This document shows, piece by piece, positions 24,410 through 36,046 of a DNA stretch of 64,000 nt (the first letter of the stretch is position 1; the number at the start of each line of letters is the position of its first letter). A model generated the notes under the pieces. The model was not told the DNA's origin and did not search any database. It saw only the letters and a list, made by a program, of their open reading frames with translations. The stretch comes from Panicum virgatum (taxonomy: Eukaryota > Streptophyta > Magnoliopsida > Poales > Poaceae). A program made the translations under genes and the position numbers. Location: NCBI RefSeq assembly GCF_016808335.1, contig NC_053137.1, positions 4,849,904 to 4,913,903 on the forward strand. The letters run 5' to 3'.

Positions 24410-27403
24410 TGCACGCATTATGTTGGGCAATGTGCTGATGATTGAGTCGAAATGATATTGTAGTTGGTAAAGCCAGAACATCTTCATATTATCATAATCT
24501 TTTGAGGTATATGCAGTGCACCCAGTTTTGATTCTTTCTAGTACGTACATGTATATATAAGAAGAAAGCACAAGCAGAGATTAACTGAGCATGCATGCTA
24601 CACTAAGTAATAGAGATGGCGATGGAAGCAAGCAGGGTCAGCGCACGCATGAAGAGCCATTGCCATCTCGATTTGAAAATGCATCGAATGATATATTAAT
24701 TAAATTAATATTCAAATTATATCTAAAAAACATGCAACATCATAGACGTCACTGCTAAGGTTGATACGAATCTATTGAAACACGAATGGAACTAAAATGA
24801 TTAAACGTTTGAGGTTTAAAGATATAGAAATAGGGATTTAAATGCTATTACTCTATACTTGGGAGGTTAGCAGGAGGTTTTGCAAGACACATTGCATAGT
24901 GCTCCTAAATTGGGAAAAATCTTGGGTTAGTTATGCAAAAAAAAAAGTCTAAGTTGGACCGGATCTCAAGATTCTATATTTTTAGGCGGTTTTGTAAACC
25001 TATCAAGACTCATACTATAGGATTCTGTTTTAGTTTTTTCTTAGGATTTTATTTGCAAACTGATTTTATACTTTATCCATGGACTATGGCGTACAACCTT
25101 GGGGAGGCCCACGGGAGGGAGAAGACTGCAGAGAACCCATTTGTGTGGCTTTGAGCCCCTCACGCTCCCTGACGGTTTCGGTGGACAAGTCTATCATAGA
25201 GCTCCACTGAGCCCGACGAAGATGGAGGGAGAAACGCGACTATGCGCGCCGATGTTCGGCTCGCCACACCACCTCCACCGATGTAAGACGCACGCCGCCT
25301 GGACGAGCATGAGCGCCGGAGCAGCCGCGGGACGTGCGTCGCTGGCCCCTGTGAAGGCCGCGGCCTCCTCCCACGCCGCGAGGCTGAGTGCCTACACGTC
25401 ATTGGCCATGCGTAGTGTTGCGGGCCTCGTCCTGCAGGTTTTTTCAGGTCTATCCTTCCTCCTACATCTTTCGACCCTAACACATGAGTAAAAAAAAATC
25501 ACTTTTGCTGCTTTTTTTTAAATCCAAATTTGCAGCGTCTCCATATTTTTTTGTGGGTATTTTATTTATTTTTTCCGGGTAGCAGCGTCTCCATATTGAT
25601 CCTGTTTAGACTTGTTTTGACTAAAAATTAAACTTGCTTCATCGATGTTGTGATAGGGCACGGAGTCACGGACGACACGAACTAAGAGCGTGTCAGAATC
25701 TCCTTCCCAAATGCTACATGAGGGGACTCGCAGCTTGTGTGGACCTGACAGGAAGCCTTTACCAAGTTGAAGGAACACCTAACTCCGAACAAAAGACATG
25801 CAACAGGTAACACTACGTAACATGTGTTAGGGTGTCCTGGGCTGGCCTTGGCGGGGTCGTCTGTGACAACTGACAAGTATGTATGCGCCATGTCTTTGAC
25901 AGAGGAACCAGGGACCTGCTGCTTGTAACCACTGCTTCCACGGGATGCGACTCCTCTATCATTGCCATAAATAAGTTCCTTCTCCTTATTATTAACTAGA
26001 TAATTATGTCTGTGCGTTGCTACGGATAAAGTTGATATATGTATTAGATACATATTGATGTCCGTGTGTTAATTTGTAAGAATCTACGTGATCGAGTCGT
26101 GGACGGAGGGGTTGGTCCGACTCGCATACGGGATGGACTAAGACTCGCTCACTTGTCAATAACACAGGTGGACCAAACCAACGTACCAAACTAAAAATTT
26201 GGATGAAAATCTTACTCGTTTTAGTAATAGGTATAGATATATAGATTGTTCGTTGGCCGTTCATCTTTCTCTCTTGGCAAATAATACCAAACTTTGGCAC
26301 ACTACGAGTTGGGAACGACAAGTACTCGTCCCCCATAGGCCATAGGACACAAGATACGACGGAACCAGCAGCTAGCAGAGAGGAGTTTACATGAAAAACA
26401 TGCATATTACCACCAAGGAAAAGTTTTCCAAGCGAAAACCCAGACACTGTCAGGAAAGTGCTAGTTACGGTTACGGCTCCGATATGCAAACGTGAGACAT
26501 TTGTCCCGGCTCCCATATTCTTGACGAGTTGTGTCGCACTGTCGGTGGAGGCTGAAAGAATCCGGAAAAGGTCCAAGGGCGTAATATTCCCCCACCCACA
26601 CACACAAACACACACCACACCCCCACCACCACCCTGTTTAGTTTTAAAAAAAAAATTCTACAGTACCCGTCATATCGAATGTTCGGAACGAAACATTAAA
26701 TGCAGTTGAAAAAATAACTAATTACACAGTCCAATTAATTAGCACGAGATGAATTTTTTACGCCTAATTAATTCACAATTAAACATTATTTGTCAAATAA
26801 TAACGAAATATACTACAGTACCAAACCCAACAACTTTTCACCAACTAAACCGCGCCTACCAGTCCACACTAAAACCAGATTACAAGTGCCTGGTACTAGA
26901 GTGCTGCCAAATATTCCCCGCTTCAATCAATCAATCATGCATGCATGATTCAGAATTAAATAATTAAGCGCGATGGTGAACAGTGTCCCCGTCCCCTGAT
27001 TCCCCCAGTTTGGCCGGGAAGGTAGATAGGGGACAACACCCTGTAGCACTACTTGCACAAAGACAGCTTGTTTCATTGCCACTTGGGTACAGCCACACCG
27101 AGCAGCGAAAGATCTCGCTAAAACATAAATATTAGTAGAAATTTATTAGAATGCTGAGACGTACGATCGGCGCACGCCTCCTCTACACACCCTTTTGCTA
27201 CCTGCTCGAGCCTGCCTGCCATGCCCAAAACAACTGTCTTTCTCACATGCGGTTAATAGAGAAATTCCTAATAATCAGATATACGCATATGACTCGGGTT
27301 GAGAAGTTAACTGCAAGAGCTTGTTCTTAAGGACTTTTGCATTATCTGCTTTGGAAGAAAATTAATCAGTTGTATGAATAGGGGAGGTCAGACTGATGAC
27401 TCC
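24410..27403. other. Intergenic, no gene recognised
   Basis: A short GC-rich island at about 25090-25450 has open frames but no recognisable protein, and a minus-strand frame at 26004-26618 is not supported by any motif. A hAT-type MITE lies at 26632-26856. The final 220 bp (about 27185-27403) begin the segmental duplication described separately. Confidence 0.4.
26632..26856. mobile_element. MITE of the CTGTTTAGTT family
   Basis: Left end CCCTGTTTAGTTTT and right end ACCAACTAAACCGCGCC are inverted relatives. The interior (CTACAGTACCCGTCATATCGAA, GCCTAATTAATTCA, TGTCAAATAATAACGAAA) matches the layout of a very abundant grass hAT-type MITE. About 225 bp, non-coding. Confidence 0.65.
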
Positions 27404-29790
27404 TGTTGACACCAAAATTGACACGGCTGGGTTGGTGTACACAAACCGGCCCGACCGATTTGGGTGACTTTGACAAAATGCAAATTTGACTTAACCAATG
27501 CGTATCTCTTGTCGAGACGATCAAAATACATGTATAGAACGTCCAATTTAGACTTCGGATGAGAGAGTTATGACTTCGGGAAGAGAAGACAACACATAGA
27601 CTGGACCGGTCAGACCAATTGGCAAGGGCGGTCAGACCGGTTTTGACGGCCCAATCCAAGTTAGGAGCTGTATTTTAATACGAAATTTATTAGAATTTTG
27701 ACTCCTAATGGGGACAAGACCCCCTCTCCCTATAAATATGAAGTGTCAAAGGCCAATTGAGGGTATCCAATCGATCAAAATACAATCAAACTATCTTTCT
27801 ACCATTTTTACCTTTTGCATCTCCAAACTCTAACTTTTTCAACCCTGATATGTTATTCTTCCTTCGTCTATATGGTGCTTGAGGACGCTCTGGGTGGCCT
27901 ACCGATCCTAGAGCAACACAAGGTGTGCTTGTCCCGACGGAGTCCCTCCTGGACGGGCGTTTGTTGGATCCTCGTCGGAATGCCCCGCCGAGACTAGTCT
28001 GATCGGTCCATCGTACCGATCCGATCGGTTGGTGCAGCGGCGCTGCAAGGTGTGCCGCTGCATGTTCAGTACTCGGTGCTCGACACATTTTCGCGTCAAC
28101 AACTCTCATGCAAATGCATGCAGCAAAGCTAGCATGCCAATTATACCCATTTCATACATCCATGACATGGTCCTACTGTGACTCTGTGAGTGAGAAATTC
28201 ACACTACAACTCAAAAGGACATTCTGTGATGATATAATTGCCCTGAACCTCAGTTCAGTCTTTCAATCTGCATGTAAAGTTAGTGTTTCAGTCTGCAGTA
28301 TTTCTTGAATTTTGATGCCAAAGAAGGAGATCTCCCAAATATGACACAGGCAGAGACTCACAACAGATTTAATTCTTCTCGTGATTGACTCACCACCATC
28401 AATTTTCTGAATAATAGTATGCTCACACTTTCATTCAACTTGTGCCGCTCAGCAAATACTACATAATATGCATGAACATAGTCAGGTAAAGTAACTGAAA
28501 ACGTGCCAATACATATAGGAGTTTTTTTTAGACAACAATCAAAGGACTAGAATTGGTACTCTCAAACAAGTTGCACTTTTAACTGCCAAAGTCGCTAGCA
28601 TCTCATGGTTGCCAACTTGCCATATCCGTCACGCCGGTTTGGAATGCACAAATGTGACTTCGAATTCGGCATCTGATATGAGGCCACCATGCTTTAAACT
28701 GTCATCCCGAGTTCCGGCACCCTTTTAAAACCTCCATATTCCTGATCAGCCAACACATCATACATAACAAGATAACTGAGACCATATTCCTGATCCAGAA
28801 AAAACATACAAAGCTGCAACCAGCAAACTGTAGGATTCCATATAACCATCTCACTTTCATCAGCAAACACGTGTCTTTGTAAGCACCTGGATGAACTGGA
28901 CCACAGTATGTAATAACTGTCCACAAAATTCAGGCAACATAAAAGAGCTGGACATCAAGGCCTAGAGCCATGAGAAGTTCAGACCAAGTGCTGTGTGTAG
29001 TTAAACCTAAAGTAGGAAATCACAACTCTGTTTTAACTATTATCTGCAAATCCTGCATCTTCTGCTTCGGACAAGGCCTCATCTCGCTGAAGCCTGTCTG
29101 CCGTGTCCATAACAACTGCCTTTCTCACCTCACCTGCAGGAAATGGAAAAGTCCCCAATCAAATTTAAGCAGTACTCCACAGCGCCGACAATATAATTCG
29201 GGTCCAGAAGTTAATTGCAAGAACTAATTCTTAAAACTTGCATTATCTGCTAGGAAGGAAATGAGTCGGAAATGTGCTGCTAGCTAGTCACTCTTAAATT
29301 TATACAAAGCCAGGAGGTCAGGCTGATTCCCATGAAACTGCAGTAGAGCTAGCATGCCGACTGTCTTTTAACACTTCTATCATCACCGGGTAGTCATGTC
29401 ATGAAGCCCAACTTCATACTACCATGAGCGAGAAATTCACAATATAACTGAACCGCCACTCTGTGATGATAAAATCGCACTGAATCTAATATTCTCAGTT
29501 CATTCTGCACATAAATTGGTGTTTCAATCTGCAGTATTTCTTGGATTTTGATGCAAAAGAAGGATATCTCGCAAATATGACACAAGCGGAGACTTGCAGC
29601 CAGATTAAACTTCTTGCAACTTACTCACCCCCATACGTTTTCTGAATAATATTTTTCTCTCACATTTGTATCCAACTTGTGCCGTTCAGTAAATATGTAC
29701 CATGCATGAACAAATTCAGTTAAGTAGCTGAAAACATCTCAATACTATGAGTTTTCCCCCCTAGTGACTATACTGTAGGAGTTAATAACA
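27190..29790. repeat. Tandem segmental duplication, about 0.7 kb per copy, first copy split by a solo LTR
   Basis: Sequence at about 27190-27403 plus 28102-28540 recurs at about 29085-29740. Shared landmarks in order are CCTGCCTGCC.TG/CATAACAACTG, TGCATTATCTGCT, GGAGGTCAGACTGAT, AGCTAGCATGCC, GTGAGTGAGAAATTCACA, CAGTATTTCTTG.ATTTTGATGC and TCCAACTTGTGCCG-type motifs. The copies differ by many substitutions and small indels, so the duplication is old. Neither copy has a recognised coding exon. The spacer 28541-29084 contains nothing I can name. Confidence 0.75.
27404..28101. mobile_element. Solo LTR, 698 bp
   Basis: Begins TGTTGACACC and ends GCGTCAACA, so it has the TG...CA termini of an LTR, and is flanked by near-identical 5-mers (ACTCC before, ACTCT after). 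A TATAAATA box at about 27732-27739 is followed by a pol II-like leader. No internal retrotransposon coding region is present, so it is the product of LTR-LTR recombination. The flanks rejoin the tandem duplication seen intact further right. Confidence 0.85.
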
Positions 29791-30011
29791 AACAAGCGAA
29801 GGACCAAAATTCGAGCCAAAGAGCACAGAGTGGCAGAGCTAAACATCTAAAACTGGTGAACATTTCTTTTAAGCACCAGATTGGTAGTAACTACTAAGCA
29901 TCATTTTGATAGTGAGAGCAAGAATGTTGCAAGACAATCAAACACAGGGCCGAAATCAAGAAGTGTAAAATGTGGGTGAAAAAACAAATAATACCTGGAC
30001 AAGGACAAGGA

Positions 30012-31891
30012 TCAATAGAACAAGTACACTGACAAATCAGAAGACTGGTCCTCGTCGCCACCATCACTCTGCTGCTGCGACACCAGGCCATGCGGCCCGC
30101 CCAACGACGGCGGCAGCGGCGGCTGAGATGAATCCATTTCGAGCCCAAGCGCGCTCGCCGTCTGCCCCTGTGGCGGCGGTTGCTGTTCGACGCGGAATGA
30201 CGCGGCCTCAACCGAGTCCAGCAGCTGCAACGCCACCGTCACGCCGGAGTCGTCGCTCCCATGCTCACCGTCCATGTACCCCGCGACCTGCCGCATCGAC
30301 GTCGTGTTCGGCTCCGGCTGCTGCACCGTCATCGTGTTCGTCTCCAGCCTGTACGGGTGGCCTAGCCCCAGCGAGATGTGGAGCTCCGTCTCGGAGTACT
30401 GCGCCATGGGGTCCTGCTGCGCCGCGGCGGCCTGCAGCAAGATCGCCATCTCCGGCTGGCTGGCCTGCGCAACCTTCGCCGCGGCAGCCATCTGCTGCAC
30501 CGCCTGCTGGTGCATCTCCCGGTGGCCGTACCCCAGCGTGACATCGAACTCCGTGTCGTCGTCGTAGTGCGCGGCGAGGTTATCGCGCTGAGGCGCGGCC
30601 GCGGCCATCAGCTGCATCATCGCGTCCTGCTCTGCCGCCGCCTCCGCCTCGGCGATCTACTGCGCCAGCATCATCATCAAGTCCTGATGGCTCGTCACCT
30701 CCGCCGCGGCGGCCTCCTCCTGCTCCTCGGCCATCTGCGGCGCCATGTCCTGGGGCTGAGGCTGCTGCTGGAGCCGCGGCGAGGCGTCGGGGCCCATCCA
30801 CGCGTAGCCGCGCGCCGCCGCAGGGTCGTCGTACTGCTGCGCCGCGGCGAGTCGCCGTATCATGGTGTCCAGCTTCTTAGAAAGCTCCCCCGCGGCAGCC
30901 ACCTGGTGCCTGTCCAGGAAGCTGGTGCTGGTCCCCGTCCCGGCGAGCTGCGTTGTTGCGGAATCGTGGTGCTGCAGCGCGGCGGCCGGGGCCTGCGCCG
31001 ACTCCGACGCCAATGCCACCGCCCCGGCAGTCGGCTGCTGCGTTTCCGCCATCAGGTCGTGCAGCTGCCCGTGGCGGTACCCCTCCGGGATGCCCGGCTC
31101 CACCCCGGTGTGCTGCGCGGCGAGGTGGCGGTGCTGGTTTGTGGCCGCGGCGGCCGCCGACTGCCCGTTCCCTTCCGGGGAGTCCAGCTCCGTCACGGCT
31201 GCGGCCTGCGGCGTCAGCATTGTCTGCTCGCTCGAGGACTCCCCAGCGGCGGCGGCGGCCGTGTTCTCTGTCCCCGCCATCTGGTTGTTCGTGTCCTGCC
31301 AGCGCTCGCCGGGGAGGTGGAACCTCTCCCGGCGGCGGCGCGCCTCGCCGCTTGGCGCAGCTGCCGCCACTTGAGGTCGACGGCGCGCCGCGCGGCGAGC
31401 ATCTTGGCGTCCTGCTCCGCGTGAGCCAGCGCGCGCTCCGCCTGCGCCCTGGCCTCCATCTCCACCTCCGGCCCGGCGGCCGCGAGGTCGACCGGCTCGG
31501 ACGCGGCCGCGGGGCCGAACTCCGCGGCGATCTCCGCGCGCGCGGCGTCGACCTGCTCCCGGGTCTTCTCGTTGAGCATCTGGAGGACGGCGACGTAGGA
31601 GAGGCAGTCGAGGGCGGGGTCCCGCACGCGCGCCAGGGCCTCCTCGACGAGCGTCTCCGCGGCGCGGCGCCGCTCCTCGGGGCGCTCCACGTCCTCGAGC
31701 ATCCTGGCGGCGTTGCTGGCGCCGAAGACTCGGTGCACGGCCGCGAACCGGGACGGCTCGTCGCCCTCCGCCGGGAAGAAGGGCGCGAAGACGCAGCCCG
31801 GCACGCACCGGCGCCGGAGCGTCCTGCACGCCGCGCACGGCACCTGGACCGCCGGCTGCGCCGCCGCCGTCCACGCCTCGTCCTCCGGCAT
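30012..31891 (-). CDS. LOB-domain (LBD/ASL) transcription factor with long C-terminal tail, frame broken twice
   Basis: From ATG 31891 the protein opens with the LOB C block CX2CX6CX3C (Cys19, 22, 29, 33; CAACRTLRRRCVPGC, then VFAPFFP), the GAS block (FAAVHRVFGASNAARMLEDV) and a coiled-coil-like Leu-rich segment (LDCLSYVAVLQML...). LBD proteins are plant nuclear DNA-binding regulators of organ boundaries and development. Around 31340 the conserved reading switches frame (LKWRQLRQAA to RRRRERFHLPGERW). It then continues as a Gln/Ala/Met-rich tail to an in-frame TAG at 30659-30657, and beyond that in the same frame to a final stop at 30012. The tail repeats motifs such as LGHPYR, YGHREMHQQ and EGYRHGQLHDLM. 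No intron explains the frame change. It is either a pseudogene or carries one sequence indel plus one nonsense change. LOB identity is firm. Confidence 0.85.
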
Positions 31892-33167
31892 CTCTCCTCC
31901 GACGCGGAGCGCGACGCGCTCCTGCTTCCTTGCTTACCGGAGGCGGCAAGGCGAGCTCGAGGGAGGAGGAGGAGGAGGAGGAGGGAGCACAAGCGTAGGC
32001 GGCGTGGTGATCTCGGTGCAAGCTGGCATCCATTGGGCAGAGGATTTTGGATTGACAGAGGTCGGGTGGGCCCTAGGTTAGTTACGATTACGGTTAGTTT
32101 AAAGATTTGATGTTTGATTCAGTCACAAAATTAAAGATAAATTCTCTTGATAAAGAAAACAAAGGTTAGCTGAAATACGGTTCCAAGGAGTATGAGATAT
32201 AATCGTAGGCATAATCTAAAAAAAATGAGATATAATCGTAGGAGTGTCACAATACTTAAAATTAATCTCTCTTTTTTAGACCAAATTAATCTCTCTTAAT
32301 GTAGCTTTATTTTGCGGTGGATAAATCACGTCAAACTGTCAATATCTTTGTGCTCCTATACTATAGTTCCCTTGTTTATTAGAATTTTTAAAATTGTGTT
32401 CTTGTTGCATTACATTTTTGATGTAAATGTAAGACTATTTTAATAGATTATCTATGAATATAAAATTCTTCTTACTATATTTTGTTTAGAATACGTATAG
32501 GACTTGTATCTTCACTAGTTTAAATTGCAAACGACGGAAAGCACATGCAGAAATGTAAGTGATAAAATGTGCATTGAAGCAAATAGATACTCCATCCGTT
32601 CCAAAATATAGGTCGTTTTGACTTTTCTAGATTCATATATTTTGCTATGTACATAGACATATGTTATATTTAGATACATAGCAAATACTATGAATCTAAA
32701 AAAGCTAAAACAACTTACATTTTGGAATGGAGGGAGTATGCGGCATGTACTGATGCGCTTAGGTCACTCCAGTGGTCAATTTCATTTGTTTGTTTTCAAA
32801 ACTGCTACTGTGGATAAATGAAACAACCTTTACCGTGCTAGTTTCATTTTTGTAATGATGATTCCTTTCTCAGGTAAGGTTGGTAGGGTTGCATGCATTT
32901 ATTCGTAGAAATAAGTGCGTGTGTATGTGAGCATCACTGTATTTTGAAAAAAAAAGTTGCTCTCTGGGGAGAACATGTCTTCTCTCTTGTGCATGAAGAT
33001 AATCCCTGGTGATAAATTTATATCCGGTCCCAAAAGAGTAGTGGAAATGTTTACAGCTTTTCGATGTCACCATGTGGGTCGGCTTTTTTTTTTTTTGGAG
33101 ATAACCTCCAAACTGGGCCGAGACAGTAATTGGGCCGTAGTCGACAACAGACGCATTTGTAGCGCGG
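31892..33167. other. LOB gene upstream region and intergenic
   Basis: Holds the presumed LOB-gene promoter (31892 to about 32500; no clear TATA box recognised), a Stowaway-type MITE (32590-32736) and AT-rich sequence up to the target duplication of the large Mutator-like element. No coding exon is supported. Confidence 0.4.
32590..32736. mobile_element. Stowaway-type MITE, 147 bp
   Basis: CTCCATCCGTTCCAAAATAT at the left is matched by the inverted ATTTTGGAATGGAGGGAG at the right, with TA on both sides. The two halves pair along most of their length. The same family recurs at 45818-45969 (shared TTTTCTAGATTCATA-type stem). Confidence 0.88.
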
Positions 33168-33282
33168 CACTGACCGGAATTTTTTTATTTTTTATTTTTT
33201 ATTCGATTTATCAAAAATATATGTGGCTATTTTTTTTTTCAAAAATGTCACCCTGCCGCCGGTTGGTTTGGCGGTAAGGAGT

Positions 33283-33486
33283 TACCGCCGGATGAACCGG
33301 CGGTAACATCCTTGGCCCACGGCCCATGGAAGCTACCGCCGTTTGATCCGGCGGTAGCTCCTTATCGCCAAACCAACCGGCGGTAAGTGCTACCGCCGCG
33401 CTGTAGCCCGGCTATAGCCGGCTGCTACAGCCGGCTGTAGCTGATCTGTAGATGGCAGCCCCCTACCGCCGTTTGAAACGGCGGTA
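33283..33486. repeat. Left subterminal palindrome array of the MULE
   Basis: Three 23-bp palindromes of form TACCGCCG-N7-CGGCGGTA lie at 33283-33305, 33334-33356 and 33464-33486. Degenerate partners lie at about 33255-33278 and 33362-33386, and another at about 33800-33825. A further inverted stretch of GGCTATAGCC/GGCTGTAGC type lies between them. Likely transposase-binding or hairpin-forming subterminal repeats; function is inference. Confidence 0.9.
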
Positions 33487-33860
33487 GGTGTCCCACAATT
33501 TATTTTTAATTATTTTATATGCTTTCACTGCTGTAATTAATTGTATAATTATTTTAAAGACGGTCTGAAGTGTAATTATTTTCTTTACGTTTAGAGAAAT
33601 TTCAGAAAATAATAGAGATAGCAGCGGAGGTTAGGGAAATATTTTTTATAAATTTATACAAATTAGATTTAACTCTAATAGTCTGTGACAATATATTTTC
33701 ATGAGATATTCATGAGTTTCAATTACGATTTCGATGTCCTGTCACCTTGCATCAGATTCTTCTGCACCCCTGCTATAATTAAAAATGTGGGAGTACCTGC
33801 CGCCGTTTGAAACGGCGATAGACATGCGTGAACCATGCCTATAGACCAAATAGCTCCATC

Positions 33861-33867
33861 TATAAAT
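33861..33867 (+). promoter_or_regulatory. TATA box for the plus-strand GRF-like gene
   Basis: TATAAAT about 72 bp upstream of the ATG at 33933, a normal distance for a plant TATA box plus a short 5' UTR. It lies just inside the left subterminal palindrome region. Confidence 0.5.
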
Positions 33868-33932
33868 TAAACATCGCCCCATCTCATATGAAGGCAGTAG
33901 CCATCTCATACGAAGTCTTTAGTCATCCACAC

Positions 33933-34528
33933 ATGGCCACCATGTCTTCCTCTGGTTCTACCTACATTCCGTGGAACAAGATTAGAAAACCTGTGCCTCA
34001 AGGAGTGCAGGTTCCAATGTACTTCTGCGGTTCGTTGTGCAAGCTGATGGAGTCCAAAGTTTTGGGCGATGACTTCGGCAGGAGGTTCTTCATGTGTGAG
34101 AACTACGAGTTCGATCCGCCAAAGCGCTACGGCAAGGACAAAGCGAAGGTATCACCTCGCACTATCTAGTTTGCGCCTTCGGAGTTCAGTATGTTAATTC
34201 TAACTCGGCTTGGAAATAGAGTCCACCACCTCTTTGTGATTTCATACAGTGGCTGGACACGGAGCAATCGACCGAAGCTAAGGAACACGTTGAGCGCCAA
34301 GCAAGGTGGGCTGCGGAAAGGTGGCAGCGAATGCTGCAAGAGGAAAAAATGGAGGAGAAGCGCAAGAAAGATAAAGAAGAGATCAAAAAGAGGTTCGCAG
34401 AAGTTGAACGTCGGCAGGCGGAGGAGCGTGAAGCTGATTGGGAGAGGAAGCGAGAGAGGGCCCGCCGTGCGAAGGAGGCGGGACCCGAGGCTATTAGGAA
34501 GGGGAAGTATCCTCGGTGCACTCAGTAG
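33933..34528 (+). CDS. GRF-zinc-finger-like MULE accessory protein A, two exons, intact
   Basis: Exons 33933-34148 and 34220-34528 flank a 71-bp GT-AG intron in phase 0 and encode 174 residues. The N-terminal part (MATMSSSGSTYIPWN) leads into a zinc-finger-like block (YFCGSLCKLM...GDDFGRRFFMCENYEFD), similar to the GRF finger in its GR.FF.C core. Exon 2 begins SPPPLCDFIQWLDTEQ and then becomes a long, highly charged Arg/Glu/Lys coiled coil to the end. The same exon plan (finger in exon 1, a Trp-containing C..FIEW/C.F..W segment and coiled coil in exon 2) recurs in two minus-strand genes of the element. A role in nucleic-acid binding during transposition is inference. No lesions are seen. Confidence 0.8.
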
Positions 34529-34978
34529 ATGACTATCATGTAATGTTCGAATTTCATATTCCCTAAGGCATGTTAGGTCTAGATGGAACACGACGTTAGC
34601 GTGTTCCATGTACATGCCAGTGCAATTGTTATTGTAATTTCAATCTCAAATTAATCGGCATTGTGTAATTTGTACTAGCTGCAACTAAATTATTCAGAAG
34701 CATTGCCCTACAAATAAACTTTTCAGACCGACGCGATAACAACTCCATTGGCATATATCGGCCAGTACACACAATAAAAACAATGAAAACAATCACCGTT
34801 TAAACATTGAACACAAATTAAATAGTGGTCCACACAATTCAACGCACAGAACACATGACATGGCATGTCAGGACCTGTTGCAAACTATGGTAACGAGGTC
34901 CAATACTAAACCTAACATGCCTTAGGTAATTCGAACAAACGTTACATTATTTATTCAGACGTAGCAGTACAACATCAA
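34529..34978. other. MULE interior, no gene
   Basis: Convergent 3' flanks of GRF-like genes A and B. The motif CCTAAGGCATGTTAGGT near 34562 recurs inverted at about 34907-34926 and again at about 35973, suggesting a duplicated 3' flank shared by these genes. Otherwise nothing recognised. Confidence 0.4.
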
Positions 34979-35434
34979 TCATTCACGGGCAGTACCCTTA
35001 TCACGTCCCGCGATGTCTGGTTTTGCACGCTCGCCTTTGCGTAAATCTTCATTCACCTTCTTTAACCACTCCATATATTATTGATCACGATGGGTGATCC
35101 ACGTGTCAATCCACTCATGGAAATGACACCAATGAGTATGCGTGTCATCACCAGCGTACTTTTGCAAACAAGAAATGATTCAAAATTAATAAAAATAATA
35201 AAAGCATATTTACAAATTAATCTATACCTGTGATGTTGCACCTCTTTTTTGGACTTCCTCGATATTCTTGCAACACCAATATCTCTGGCCAAAAGTCTCG
35301 TAATCACGAGATATGTTCGAAACACAACGCATTTGGCAATAGCAATCTGGTGGCTCTACACCTTTCGGCCATACCTTACAATCTGTAATACATCTATTGG
35401 GATCGTTAGGAGAGGGTCCTAAATTAGCCTCCAT
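34979..35434 (-). pseudogene. GRF-zinc-finger-like MULE gene B, premature stop in exon 2
   Basis: Exon 1 (35434-35228) starts MEANLGPSPNDPNRCITDC and holds a finger-like block (DCYCQMRCVSN...FGQRYWCCKN). A CAG/GTATAG donor follows, and exon 2 starts at 35158 (YAGDDTHTHWCHFHEWIDTW). A TAA at 35080-35078 interrupts the frame, which would otherwise continue (YMEWLKKVNEDLRKGERAKP) to TGA at 34981-34979. The layout parallels gene A. One base change in the stop codon would explain the break, so this copy is probably recently disabled. Confidence 0.7.
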
Positions 35435-36046
35435 TTCCCGACGGAAAGCTGCCCGGGCTAATTAAAAAAAGTGGAAACTGAATTGCAAGTCTGTGCTCTC
35501 AGGAACCACAAGGTGCTCTTTTATAGACGCAGGGCTGCTTGCATGTCCAAGCACTTTGAACACAGATATTATCTCTCACTGCTCTATAGTCGTCCACGGT
35601 TCTGCACTCGCACGCTCCACAGTGCGCACTCATTCCACTAAAAACAACAACAGGACCTCTCACTGCTCGTACCATCAGTACTCGCACGCTCCACAGCGTT
35701 CACTGCTACCACTTTAAACACGGATTATTGCATCGATCTACTCATCGCATCACCCACTTTAAACTCGTCGTACTGTCACTGCATCGACCTACTCGTGATT
35801 ATTGCACTGCCCTGATACATCCCATCGCCCGGAACACTACACGGTACCGGCGTAATCGTCACAATGTTAACCATAGGAATTACATCATAATACAACATTA
35901 ATGAAACACACAGCAGAAATGCAGTGGCATGGCAGAACCCGTTGCAACTACGGTAAACAGATTCTGATCTAAGCTAACATGCCTTAGGTAATTTAAAAAA
36001 ACCCAACAAATACAACGATGCAGCATATCACTTGGACTAGGTAGTC
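35435..36046. repeat. MULE interior with repeated CGCACGCTCCACAG motif
   Basis: No coding exon. CGCACGCTCCACAG followed by CACT and CCACTTTAAACAC-type sequence occurs at about 35609 and 35683 and again beyond gene C at about 36880-36920, 36955-36990 and 37030-37050. These look like duplicated 5' flanks of the accessory genes. Confidence 0.55.

Noticed and set aside
26004..26618. 204-codon minus-strand frame as a gene
   Set aside because: No domain, no plausible splice structure and composition typical of intergenic DNA.
28694..28926. Minus-strand frames resembling a short membrane protein
   Set aside because: Two overlapping frames of similar size with no family motif; the region is spacer within a segmental duplication.
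31346..31376. A mini-intron to explain the LOB frame change
   Set aside because: The only GT...AG pair available would give an intron of about 29 bp, too short for a plant intron.
30378..32110. Long plus-strand frames (348, 385, 170 and 189 codons) opposite the LOB gene
   Set aside because: Antisense shadows of the GC-rich LOB coding region; composition is Arg/Leu/His-rich and the minus strand has the LOB motifs.
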